NCBI GenBank assembly: GCA_036674765.1
Contig: JARVKI010000052.1
Span: 1-64,000 of the forward strand
Source of the DNA: Seiridium cupressi
Taxonomy: Eukaryota > Ascomycota > Sordariomycetes > Amphisphaeriales > Sporocadaceae
Length of the DNA: 64,000 nucleotides
Reading direction: 5' to 3'
Shown: positions 55,090 to 64,000 of the stretch, one piece after another
Numbering within the stretch: the first letter of the stretch is position 1
How the letters are laid out: every line of letters begins with the position of its first letter
Notes under the pieces: generated by a model
What the model was told of the DNA's origin: nothing
Database searches by the model: none
Seen by the model: the letters and a program-made list of their open reading frames with translations, nothing else
Translations under genes and position numbers: made by a program

Positions 55090-55703
55090 TAGCATTGTAA
55101 AATACATAGATGTAGAACTAATGTATAGATGTCCGATACTAAAGCTTTTCCAGTCTTTCCTAATAAGCGGCATATGGGAGTTTAGTGCTTGGGAGAGTAG
55201 TACTTAGGTGTGAGCTAATCCGGATGCAAGTCATTGTAAACAAAGTCCAATCTTTTGACTTTAGATGATCATCATTGTTTTGAAGTATTCCATCATGTGC
55301 TATACGACCGATGGTGCTAATTCAATGCGAGACGAGTGGCGCCCGACGAGATTCACCAACGCACTAGAGATCATGTCGCACACCTTTCGTGCACGTCTTA
55401 AAAAACGAAATTCGACTGATCTAAGCTTGGAGCCGTTCTAGTTGATGTTGGTAGACACATCTGGACTAAAATTGATGGATTTACGACGCCGGGGTTATGA
55501 ATCCGTCTACATGCTCAGATTGCCAAATGTTCTGGGAGAGAGAAGACCAAGTTCAAAGGTTGTATTAATGATATGGCATGACTGTTTGTCAGTAATGGTA
55601 TCCATTCGCTCTTCAATATATCCTGACCAGCTTGCTAGAAAATTTATACAGTGTTCAATTTCATTGTCGACAAATTTGATACTGGTCTAATAGACCTGGC
55701 ATC
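55090..55703. other. convergent intergenic region
   Basis: These 614 bp lie between the stop of the Mmc1-like gene (plus) and the stop of the WW-domain gene (minus). They should contain both 3' untranslated regions. The sequence is AT-rich and no other gene is supported. Confidence 0.5.
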
Positions 55704-58700
55704 TCACCATGCATCCCCCCAGTCCCCCCCTGAGTAATCTACCGTCGCAGCCGACCATTCACTGATGCTCTCTGTCGTTGTCGCCTCATCTACGGTGTAC
55801 ATGGAGACTGTGTCACCGGCAGACATGTAGTAGTTTTGGTCCACCTCTACGTTCACGTCGACCACGGTTGTAGAGTCGACATTGACCTTGGTAGTATCGA
55901 CATAAGTAGTAGCATCGACGTACGCTGCATCGCCCATGAATGTGGCGCTGTCGACATATGTCGGCATAGGCGCAGTGGCCATCTGCATGTTGGTTGTGTT
56001 GGTAGTGTCGATGTTCACATTTACCACTTCCACATTGGCAGGTTGCTGCGGAGCGAAATACGAGTCTGATGTCGAGTTGTCTATCACAACAGTGTTTTGC
56101 ATCGGCGGTTGTGTAACTATGGCTGGAGCTCCAGGTGCTGTAGTCCCGCTTGCACCCCCAGAGATGGCAATGTTCTGGTTAAACACCTGCTGGTTATTCG
56201 CCTGTACTTGCATAACGGGATTGGCATGAACTCCTTGATGCCACTGGGGTTGTACAGTTGATAGACGGCCCACAGCCGGCCCTGGCTGTGGTGGCCGAGG
56301 TCCCGGTTGTTGCACAGCCTGGACCGGGACCCCGGCCATGGCAGGGCTTTGAACCGCAAACGGTCTCCCTGGCGTCTGGACGCCGACAGCCTGCATGCCA
56401 GGCACTGGTTGAGTCGACACCTGGACGGGCGGTCTCGGACCTGGAAGCCCCTGTGCCTGGGGTGGCGCCGTCCGCGTATGGGTAGGACCCGGCGGACGAC
56501 CGGCCTGTTGAGATTGTGAGTTCTGGTAGACTCGGTTGGCTAGCATGGCGCCTGCCATGGCATTTCCACCCAGCGCCTCACTTGCTATTGCGCCTCCGAC
56601 GACGGCTGTTGTCTGCTGAACGGCAGGACTCTTGAACACGCGCTTCGCCCAGCCTTTGAGCTCCTTGCCAGCATTCTTGAGAGCAGCCGCCGTATCAGCT
56701 GTCGTCAACGTTGGATTCTGATATAGATATTGCGATTGGGTATGAGTGGACTGGGTATAATGAACTTGAGCGGTTGGTGTTTGAGCGGACTGAGAGCTTT
56801 GAAGTGTCTGGTATTGTAGCTTGGGATGCTGCTGAGTGGTTTGAGGATAAGCTTGTTGGCTGGCAGGTTGCTGTGTTTGTGATTGTGGCGGTTGATGGTG
56901 ATGCTGATGTAAAGCAAGCAGTGGGGGTGAAGATATAGTCTGCCCCGTATTGCCTGCTGGTGGCTTAGATATTCCCTGTGTCCACACGACGGGACGCTGG
57001 CTAGCTCCCATTTGGTTATTAGGCGCATGAACCGAGTTTTGCATTATGGAATGCAGCTGCGTCTGAGGACTGCCCCCGTTGGGAGCAGGTGCCGACTGGG
57101 CGGATGCACTTGGGATAATGTTGAAGTGATTCGATACATTTTGTGATTGATGTGTAAACACTGGCGCAATATGGGTTGCCGGCTTGTTAGAGGATATATT
57201 CTGAGGTGGACTGGTTGCTGAGTGCTGGTAAACATAGTGGGCGGTGGTCGCTGGCGGTGTGGACATCTGAGACGAGGACGCGGTCTGGTCTACAACAATC
57301 TGTGATGTTGGTGTAGCGGTAGTCTGTGTCACGTTATTGTACACTGGGGTGTTCTCGTGAACTTGAGAGAAAGTTGAAGACGGCGTCTGCTGGGGAGAAA
57401 GGGACGACTGCGTGGAGGTCGAGACAAGGCTACTTGCTGCTGATGACGGAGTCTGGGTAACGGGCGGGCTGTGCGCTATGAGTGGTGCTGTTTCACACCA
57501 CTGCTGGAGCTGGCTTAGAGAGCTGCTATATGCCTGGCTCCCTTGAGTCGATACAATATTTGCTGATGGACTCGTTGAAGGAAACGACGGCGGTGATGTG
57601 GTATGTCTCTTTACAGGATTCCGCCGTAGAGATGGCTTTCCTGATAATGACTGGGAGGAAGTATCAAGATCCTGAACTATTTGTAGTGGCTGAGCCAAGC
57701 GTGCGGTGTCTGCAGGTAATGAGCCCTTCTGCTTCGGTGGAGACATGCCGTTGGAAAGAGGATGGTCAGCCTGGTTGATCTGACTACATGGCTGAGACAC
57801 TTGAATGGTATCGTCTGACTGTTGGGATTTCCCTGGCGGTTCCGATCCTTCTCCTGAACTTTGCTTGGGTTCCATTGGCTGCGTCTCCATTCTCTGAGAA
57901 CTATCTCGGACACTTGCATTTTGATAAATTTCATTCGATGTTGACGACTGATTTGCCTTTCTCGTTAACTCTAGTTGAAGCAGCAGTTCCATGATCGTAC
58001 TTTCTCCTTCATTTGTAGACCCCTTTTGTGGCCGAGGCAAGTCTGGTGCCTGTACATGGGCCGTACCTGGTGGGTTTGATTGTGACTCTGACGTGGCATC
58101 GGGTTTATCGTTGGATACGCGTGCCTCCAAGACCGACTCAACCAGTGCACCATCTTTCAGGACAGGACAAGACGCTCTAGTCGGTGGAGTTCTAGATACT
58201 GCTAGTGGAGCAACGACCAGACCGTCTTGAAGAAAACTGGCTGTCTGATCAATCCCCTTATGCTCCGCATCAAGATGCTCGTGCTTTCCTTGGAGTCTCG
58301 TTTGATCCGCAAAGGTTCCACGAATGGAGGGAATTTCTTGAAAAACAAATAAACCAGGCCCGCTCAATATGGGTCTTGGTATCTCTTGTGATGGTAGTTG
58401 GTTGGGTGCTGTACGGATCCTATGTGTGATGGGTCGGAGATGATTCCCATTCGCATCTGAGTTACACCCGTGATCTATTGCAGCAGATTCGAGTTGATGG
58501 CGTGGGAGATTTTGAGAACTCATAGTTGTTTCTTGACGAGGTTGCAGGGATTGTGGATAGCTTTCAGCCTGTTGCTCATGTTCAGACTGGACCACATTAT
58601 TTCGTGGATAAGTGCCCGGCTTTAAGACCGACGGTATATGGGTTAGTGCTGGGCCCGTTGTATTGGAAGTAATACTGTCATGCCTCGCGCTTGATCCTGG

Positions 58701-60074
58701 AATTGGCATTTGCGCAGCCTGCGAAACCTGACTCGGATCAGTTTGAGCTCCGGACACAAGATTTGCTGGCTTTAAGACGGCGGGAATCGGTGAGCGAGGC
58801 GGACGATCAGGCAACGTTACCGTCTGTAGACCTACAGGTATTTTGGGACCCGATGGAGGTGTTAGCACAGCTGGGTGCCTTTGGACAGTGGCCGAAGCTG
58901 GCCCTTGTCCAGATGCAGAATTTCCTTTTGGCTCTGCTGCCCCCAGTTCGCTGTCTTGTGATTGTAGTACGGACACGTTGGACAAGATCATGGACGATCG
59001 CTTCGAAGCATGCCCATCGTTGGCGACGCTATTCGCAGGGTTCCATGTTTGATATGTGGTTTGCTGATTGTCTGTCGCACCAGACTTCTCTCCAGAGTTG
59101 ACAAGATGTGTACTCTGACCTTTGACTTGAGACTTTTGCGCCGGTGGGGACGTTCGACTTCCTCTTAAGGGCGGGAATGAAAAAGATGCTGACACCAGAG
59201 GATATGTATCGACAACTTGCAGAGGAGCAGAAGCTCTTTGCGAGTCTGGTGACTGTGGCCTACGCGGGCTCTCCTCTGTTGGAAGCTCAACTGGACCAGC
59301 GGGATTCACATGAGTTCCAAAAAGTCCCGTCGCACTTGTTGACGCATCCAATTCAATGGGCGCTAGTTCATCGGCACATCTGGTAGTATCACTACTTGCA
59401 AGTTCTGCCATGTAGCCGACAGGCGTCCATTCAGTATTTCTTGATGTGACACCAGAAAGCTCTGCAGGAACAGGCTGTCCATCGAGCATGTGAATATCGG
59501 ACGTTTCCGCCGGAGTGTTAGCTGCGCCTTCGCTGCCAGTGCTGACTATAGATCCGCCTGTCAGATGTGAGTTCAGAGGGGTTGTCTTAGACGAAGACTC
59601 GGCCACAACAACGATCGAAGAGGGTCTAGGATTAGGTGTCGCTGTGACCGAGGAAACTGGAGATTCGGTCTGCCCTATCGTTCCCCCCTGTTCATCAGTG
59701 GCGCCATCTTCATCGATGGTTGGACTGACGTCGCTATAACTTTCTGGGCCGAGGTATAAGAAAGATGCGGGATCGAAATAACCTGTCGCGCTCATCCCAT
59801 CGATCCCACCCAGCGGTTGCCGTTTTCTAGGACTATCCGTCAACTTTGCTTCATGCTGACCATCATCCGATGTGCCCCGCCTCTTGACCTGCCGCTCGCT
59901 CGCCAAACGCTCCTCTGGAGCCAAATTGAATGCTTCGCTTCCCGTGCTAAGGTACTCGGGAAACTCGTCGCCTGCTTTCGGAAAGTTGAACTGCGTGAGG
60001 CCGGTGGCCTTATATCGGTAGAACCACCGCGCACCATCATAATCGGCCTCCCATCCAGGCGGAAGGCCTGACAT
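55704..60074 (-). CDS. large WW-domain protein with Gln/Ser/Pro-rich body
   Basis: A single exon of 1,456 residues from ATG 60074 (GACACCATGTCAGG). The frame is open further upstream but only to a TTG, so 60074 is the first ATG. A WW domain fills residues about 4-34: LPPGWEADYDGARWFYRYKA, then GLTQFNFP. The first signature Trp (W8) is present; the second is Phe in TQFNFP. The rest is low in complexity: acidic and Ser-rich to about 300, then Pro/Ser/Thr, then a Gln-rich stretch (about 990-1,150) typical of prion-like or condensate-forming regions. A short ordered part near 1,150-1,205 has a Gly/Ala-rich helix (VVGGAIASEALGGNAMAGAM). The C-terminus is Val/Thr/Asp-rich and ends GGDWGDAW. Function is unknown; the WW domain suggests binding of a proline-rich partner. 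Confidence 0.85.
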   Translation of the reverse strand: MSGLPPGWEADYDGARWFYRYKATGLTQFNFPKAGDEFPEYLSTGSEAFNLAPEERLASERQVKRRGTSDDGQHEAKLTDSPRKRQPLGGIDGMSATGYFDPASFLYLGPESYSDVSPTIDEDGATDEQGGTIGQTESPVSSVTATPNPRPSSIVVVAESSSKTTPLNSHLTGGSIVSTGSEGAANTPAETSDIHMLDGQPVPAELSGVTSRNTEWTPVGYMAELASSDTTRCADELAPIELDASTSATGLFGTHVNPAGPVELPTEESPRRPQSPDSQRASAPLQVVDTYPLVSASFSFPPLRGSRTSPPAQKSQVKGQSTHLVNSGEKSGATDNQQTTYQTWNPANSVANDGHASKRSSMILSNVSVLQSQDSELGAAEPKGNSASGQGPASATVQRHPAVLTPPSGPKIPVGLQTVTLPDRPPRSPIPAVLKPANLVSGAQTDPSQVSQAAQMPIPGSSARHDSITSNTTGPALTHIPSVLKPGTYPRNNVVQSEHEQQAESYPQSLQPRQETTMSSQNLPRHQLESAAIDHGCNSDANGNHLRPITHRIRTAPNQLPSQEIPRPILSGPGLFVFQEIPSIRGTFADQTRLQGKHEHLDAEHKGIDQTASFLQDGLVVAPLAVSRTPPTRASCPVLKDGALVESVLEARVSNDKPDATSESQSNPPGTAHVQAPDLPRPQKGSTNEGESTIMELLLQLELTRKANQSSTSNEIYQNASVRDSSQRMETQPMEPKQSSGEGSEPPGKSQQSDDTIQVSQPCSQINQADHPLSNGMSPPKQKGSLPADTARLAQPLQIVQDLDTSSQSLSGKPSLRRNPVKRHTTSPPSFPSTSPSANIVSTQGSQAYSSSLSQLQQWCETAPLIAHSPPVTQTPSSAASSLVSTSTQSSLSPQQTPSSTFSQVHENTPVYNNVTQTTATPTSQIVVDQTASSSQMSTPPATTAHYVYQHSATSPPQNISSNKPATHIAPVFTHQSQNVSNHFNIIPSASAQSAPAPNGGSPQTQLHSIMQNSVHAPNNQMGASQRPVVWTQGISKPPAGNTGQTISSPPLLALHQHHHQPPQSQTQQPASQQAYPQTTQQHPKLQYQTLQSSQSAQTPTAQVHYTQSTHTQSQYLYQNPTLTTADTAAALKNAGKELKGWAKRVFKSPAVQQTTAVVGGAIASEALGGNAMAGAMLANRVYQNSQSQQAGRPPGPTHTRTAPPQAQGLPGPRPPVQVSTQPVPGMQAVGVQTPGRPFAVQSPAMAGVPVQAVQQPGPRPPQPGPAVGRLSTVQPQWHQGVHANPVMQVQANNQQVFNQNIAISGGASGTTAPGAPAIVTQPPMQNTVVIDNSTSDSYFAPQQPANVEVVNVNIDTTNTTNMQMATAPMPTYVDSATFMGDAAYVDATTYVDTTKVNVDSTTVVDVNVEVDQNYYMSAGDTVSMYTVDEATTTESISEWSAATVDYSGGDWGDAW

Positions 60075-61306
60075 GGTGTCAATACCTCGTAAGGCTGTGG
60101 TTTTTGACTGCCCGCGATTCAACACTGCTTTCGAGAGAGCTTCGGAGTATGGGGCGCCAAGGCTTTCCAGTCGCTCGCACGATCCCGACAGGAAGGCTGT
60201 TCAAGTCATATATCACTCATCGTCAGGAAAGCCAGACTTCTGCAGAACGCAAGTCACGGACCGCGAGCCCGAAGATCAAGACGTGTCAGCTTGGAACAAT
60301 GGCAGACTAGAATCCTGTCCAATCACTTGATTAAGTCTGCGGCTGAAATCCCGCCCTCTACCTAATCCGCCCAAGTTAAAGGTTTAAACCATTGACCATG
60401 CCTGAGGGCGATCACCACGCCAAACCCTGTCTGGAGGATGTGGCTTGCAGGAGCTGAACGAGGGATCCATTTCTGCATCAATGGACTGGCATTCCTTGAA
60501 CGCCAAGAATAGGACGAGGGCAGTTGATCAATCAAGAGTCGCTAAACAAGAGCTTGGACATGGTTGTTCGAGAGGGGCATTTGAGGCGCATTGAAGGGGT
60601 GCCCTAGAGAGAAGGTAATTCGAAATTCAGTATGGTAAAAATAAGATTGTAAAGGCGTGGGTCGGGTGAGTATGTACGTACAGTGTTCCGCAATAGTTTT
60701 AGTTAAACCTCGCTCTAGTTAGTGCTGCAACACCCCTGTGTTGGCGTAATTGTGTTATCGGCATGCTGCTACAGGGTCTAATCGTACTTGATACCCATGA
60801 GTTTTATTTTCATACATTTATCTTGCATTTGAATGATTGTGTTTATGATTCAATTGGTTCGGGATTGACATATATATTTAGCATTGCACTTCTCCTTGAG
60901 AAACGTCTCGAAGAGGATTGAGCGACCGCATCAACTACTAAACAAGACTCCACGCAGATAGTAACCGAGTTCCTGGGTAACATCCATTGGCCTAGTGGCT
61001 GCGCCTTCCATGGATCCAGGCCCCCAGGCCATGCATCGCCACGAATGACAATCTTCTTTCCATCCTTTTTGTCTATTCTCGTCGACTTGGATGTATAAGC
61101 AACAACAAACAAATATAGCTCAGACGACGCTAGGGCTATGACAAACGGCCCGGTCCGACATTATACCTCATAGAGTATCAACCTTGCCCATGATCTCATT
61201 TCGAAGTATTACCGATTTACCGGCACAGTACTGCTTTTTTTTTTTTTTTTGGCCATCATGCTATTCCTTAGATGAAGGCACTTCGTGCATCACATCAAGG
61301 AAGCGG
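60075..61306. other. intergenic region
   Basis: About 1.23 kb between the start of the WW gene and the stop of the transcription-factor locus, both on the minus strand. It holds the WW gene's promoter and the other gene's 3' end. A 16-base T run lies at 61235-61250, i.e. a poly-A stretch on the minus strand about 57 bp past the transcription-factor stop. No gene is supported. Confidence 0.45.
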
Positions 61307-62914
61307 TTAGCTTAAATGCATTGGCAAAGCCCATGTGACCTTCCAGCTGGCGGCGCCTTCCCGAATGACCCAAACGCCTTGATCCACGCGGGTCGCGTAT
61401 CGCAGCTTCATTTCCTCGAGTGATGTCAAGATCAGATGAAGAGGGGGGCTGACTGTTTCTTCGCGCTGTCCCCAGTCGTAAAAACGGCGAGCAGGTGTGA
61501 CATGGCTGCGCGCAAGAGATGGTATAATCATAAAAGGTGGAGCGTTCGCAAAATTATGGTGTTTTCGGTACACTCTTACAATGTGTGAAATTGCATTGGC
61601 TGCTGGGGTGGTAGACTCCAAGGCTAGGCGCATTGTTCGAGGCGCTGCATTGCAGAGAAAGGGACGATGAACAGCGAGCTGCACGACTTGATACGAAATT
61701 TGGAGGACGAGTTCCGGCGCAGCAGTCTGATCATTATCCCTCAGTGTCAGGAATTTCAGATTGCGAATGTAAAAGTTCAAGAGTGCAGCCCAGGCGCTTA
61801 ATAGAAGCTCGTCTTTTTTCTGTTGGACATGGCGTTGAATTCGAAAATGGCTCTGCTCGTACATTTAGCAACAACAGCCTCAAATAGAGGTAGGCTAGAC
61901 AAAACATACATGTTTTCTATATGGTAATCATGGATATACCAGGGCTGGTAGAGTCTACCACAGAGCAAGCGCTCCGGTTCATGTTGGGTGCCAAATGCAG
62001 CTTCCAATGAAGGCACTGATGGTTCGGAGCAACACTTCGGTGGCCCGTGATAGCCACCGAGAGACTTAAGCCATCGATTATAAGTGTATCTGATCACTCT
62101 GAAGGAAAAAAAAAAATATTGAAAATCCGTTTGTCCAGAGAGCTGTGTCCGTAGTCAAGTGGTCTTAAGAGAGTGCTCCTGTCGACGAACTGATAATAGG
62201 GGTTGACGCATTGGAGAAATTGGTCGATGAATTGCTCATAGATGTACATCTCACTAAAATGGTTCAGCTTTCCTATAGCCAAGTCGGATCCATTGCAGCT
62301 TGGTATTGCGGGTATGCTGGGAGAGCTGACAGGTACATAGTGAGCTTGTGAGGATGGAAAAGCTTCCAGGGCCAATGAAGGTCTCGTGGTCTGCATTGAG
62401 GGCCTCCTTCCACATCATTGTGCTAAGATTCTATTTTGGTGATACTGATGCGAGATCTGGAATGAAGTTATCTTGCTCCTCTGAACCACCATACGCATCA
62501 GACTCTCCAACATCAGCTCCGAAGGCATCCCCAGAAAGAAAATCATGATAGCCATCTTGTCGAAGCTTCAATGTCTGGACAAGAGCAGTCAAACTTTCGA
62601 CCTGTTCTTCCAAGCGGTGCACGTAGTCCTTGTTGTAGGGTTGACTTCTAGTATTGTAAGATCAGCAGTCTCCGTCAGAAGCTATAATCGCGTAAGATAA
62701 GCTTTACCTCAGCCTTTTTGAAATCCTGTGCGGGTAGACGCATTGTCGAGAATGACGGCGGCATTCTGTACACTCAGGCTTCTCTCCATCGCATTTCCGC
62801 CTGCCCTTCCGGCACCTTTCGCAGGCTAGTGCTTATCAACTGCTGAACTCACAGGTATATGGCCGACTTGTACTCACCATTCGGCGTCCTCGTCCCCGGT
62901 TTTGGAATAACCAT
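61307..62914 (-). CDS. Zn2Cys6 fungal transcription factor, probably broken or partly deleted
   Basis: Exons 62914-62878, 62825-62708, 62647-62446 and an exon from 62390 join in phase through introns of 52, 60 and 55 nt. The first exons encode a perfect zinc cluster, CERCRKGRRKC, DGEKPEC, TEC, RRHSRQC, with C-x2-C-x6-C-x6-C-x2-C-x6-C spacing. A linker and short coiled coil follow (YVHRLEEQVESLTALVQTL). The fungal-specific domain begins (FIDQFLQCVNPYYQFVDRST), but the frame stops just after a T/A homopolymer (62106-62115). A second frame (62097-61798) and a third (61864-61307, the typical C-terminal ISYQVVQLAVHRPFL part) are each open, yet I could not join all three with good splice sites, and about 100-200 residues of the usual middle domain seem absent. 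It is either a pseudogene or has introns I misplaced. Coordinates span all parts. Confidence 0.6.
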
Positions 62915-64000
62915 AATGTGAGCGGACGGGAAAGAGAATCGGCTTGCCCTGGACACTCTGGGAACCACCTAGATTTTGTTTTGCCGGATCGGGATTTGAG
63001 CTCCCTCAAGCTATACTAACTTGGTCGATCGTGGCAATCCGTTACCAACAGAGGCACTTGAAGTGCAGTCATAGAAGATGCAACATATCGCTCAGATTTT
63101 GGGTGGAGACTTAGCCTTGACTCGTCAAGGGCCATCAGAGATTTCACTTGGGGTTGGAGGTGGAACAATCAGTAGCATTCTCGTTAAAATCGTGTTCTTC
63201 TCCTAATATCGGATGCCCAGACCCATTACGGTTCCGCCGCGATTTAGTGCCAGCCATGTAGTGGCGAGCTGATAGTAAAACCATCAACTTATCTTAAAGA
63301 AAAAGAAAAGAGAAGAAAAGCTCTTTCTACTTCAAGTATTCACGTCTATATTTCATTTCGTTTCCCCACGTATAATTAGTTGCATCATCACATTTTCGCT
63401 AATGATTAAAATACCGCACGCAAGCTTAGGGGCATCCGACAAGGATAGCTGGTTCCGGGCATTCATATGATAAGAAAACAATCGTTAAATCCACGTGAAT
63501 GTTGCCGGAAATCTGGATGGGAAAGATGACCAAGACAAAACCTTCCACTTTGTCTAGGAAACAGCTTGGCGAACCATATCTGGTATAGAGATTTGCTTGA
63601 TTGCAGTATCCTAGAAACACTCTAAACTACATCTATGTTAATTGTATGTGATTATTGAATTCGTCATCGAAAAAATCAATCACTTTAAGGGCAAAGATTT
63701 TTCTTCGGAAAACGCCGTAAATCGAGTAAGTGGAATCAGCAATAACTCAGGAGCACTTTTCCCAGTTAGCCATCATGGGAGTGATGTTTATGACTTGTAT
63801 GACCAACTCAATTCAGCTGCCACAGATGATCAGCAGTGAAATTCAGGTGATGGACGTCAAATCCGATAACAAAACCCAAAGTTAGTAAGCCGAGAAATTT
63901 GCCCACAGTTACGAGATGAATACGTCTGCGACGACGCGTTCGTGCCACGTCGTCACCGCTAGGATCAGTCGTGACTTTCCTTCCAAAAACATCGATTATG
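62915..64000. other. right flank, upstream of the transcription factor
   Basis: About 1.09 kb with no supported gene. It contains the presumed promoter of the minus-strand Zn2Cys6 locus and a purine-rich run (AAGAAAAAGAAAAGAGAAGA type) at about 63296-63320. The frames near 63426-63839 have no recognisable content. The window ends here. Confidence 0.45.

Noticed and set aside
55836..59400. Many plus-strand frames of 60-140 codons opposite the WW gene
   Set aside because: They are shadows of the repetitive low-complexity minus-strand coding sequence and have no independent support.
61235..61250. Processed retrogene (poly-A stretch after the transcription-factor stop on the minus strand)
   Set aside because: The gene keeps at least three well-formed introns, so it cannot be a reverse-transcribed mRNA copy.

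Overview
This 64 kb window is nuclear DNA of a filamentous ascomycete (Pezizomycotina; Dothideomycetes is my guess, but the sequence does not settle it). Genes are spaced by 0.3-5 kb and lie on both strands. Introns are short, mostly 47-126 nt, with GT..AG ends and CTAAC or CTGAC branch sites. Several proteins belong to families typical of filamentous fungi: DUF1996, DUF3638/DUF3645, Mmc1-like and Zn2Cys6. I see no operons, rRNA, tRNA, CRISPR arrays, viral genes or intact transposons.

Left end (1-5190): a 75-base pure-C run, probably an assembly artefact, followed by about 4.7 kb with no gene I can support. From 5191 to 15686 the window is gene-dense: an EF-hand MscS-type mechanosensitive channel, an intracellular GH18 hydrolase, a SYG1/XPR1-type SPX-EXS phosphate transporter, a small coiled-coil protein, and a divergently transcribed Lot5/pICln protein. 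From 16523 to 25205 there are three minus-strand genes: an RG-rich protein of unknown function, a 984-residue single-pass membrane protein, and a secreted DUF1996 protein. A 4.35 kb gene-free stretch follows.

From 29558 to 42764 a plus-strand auxilin/Swa2-type J-protein converges on a minus-strand giant gene (about 3,145 residues) of the DUF3638/DUF3645 family. After 4.7 kb of AT-richer, gene-poor DNA come a hexose-transporter-type MFS gene, a Ubc7-type ubiquitin-conjugating enzyme, a TPR protein, an Mmc1-like mitochondrial pseudo-dynamin and a 1,456-residue WW-domain protein. The right end holds a Zn2Cys6 transcription factor whose middle is damaged or missing.

Most loci are unrelated housekeeping or membrane-traffic genes, and I see no clear biosynthetic cluster. 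The most interesting observations are: two complete intron units lying back to back in the SPX-EXS gene (a regenerated 5' splice site with a zero-length exon); a 126-nt frame-preserving, stop-free intron in the GH18 gene whose retention would add a hydrophobic segment; an ordered series of SF2-helicase/SecA-like motifs in the giant DUF3638 protein; and the broken transcription factor. All exon boundaries were derived by reading splice signals and frames by eye; no search or expression data were available.
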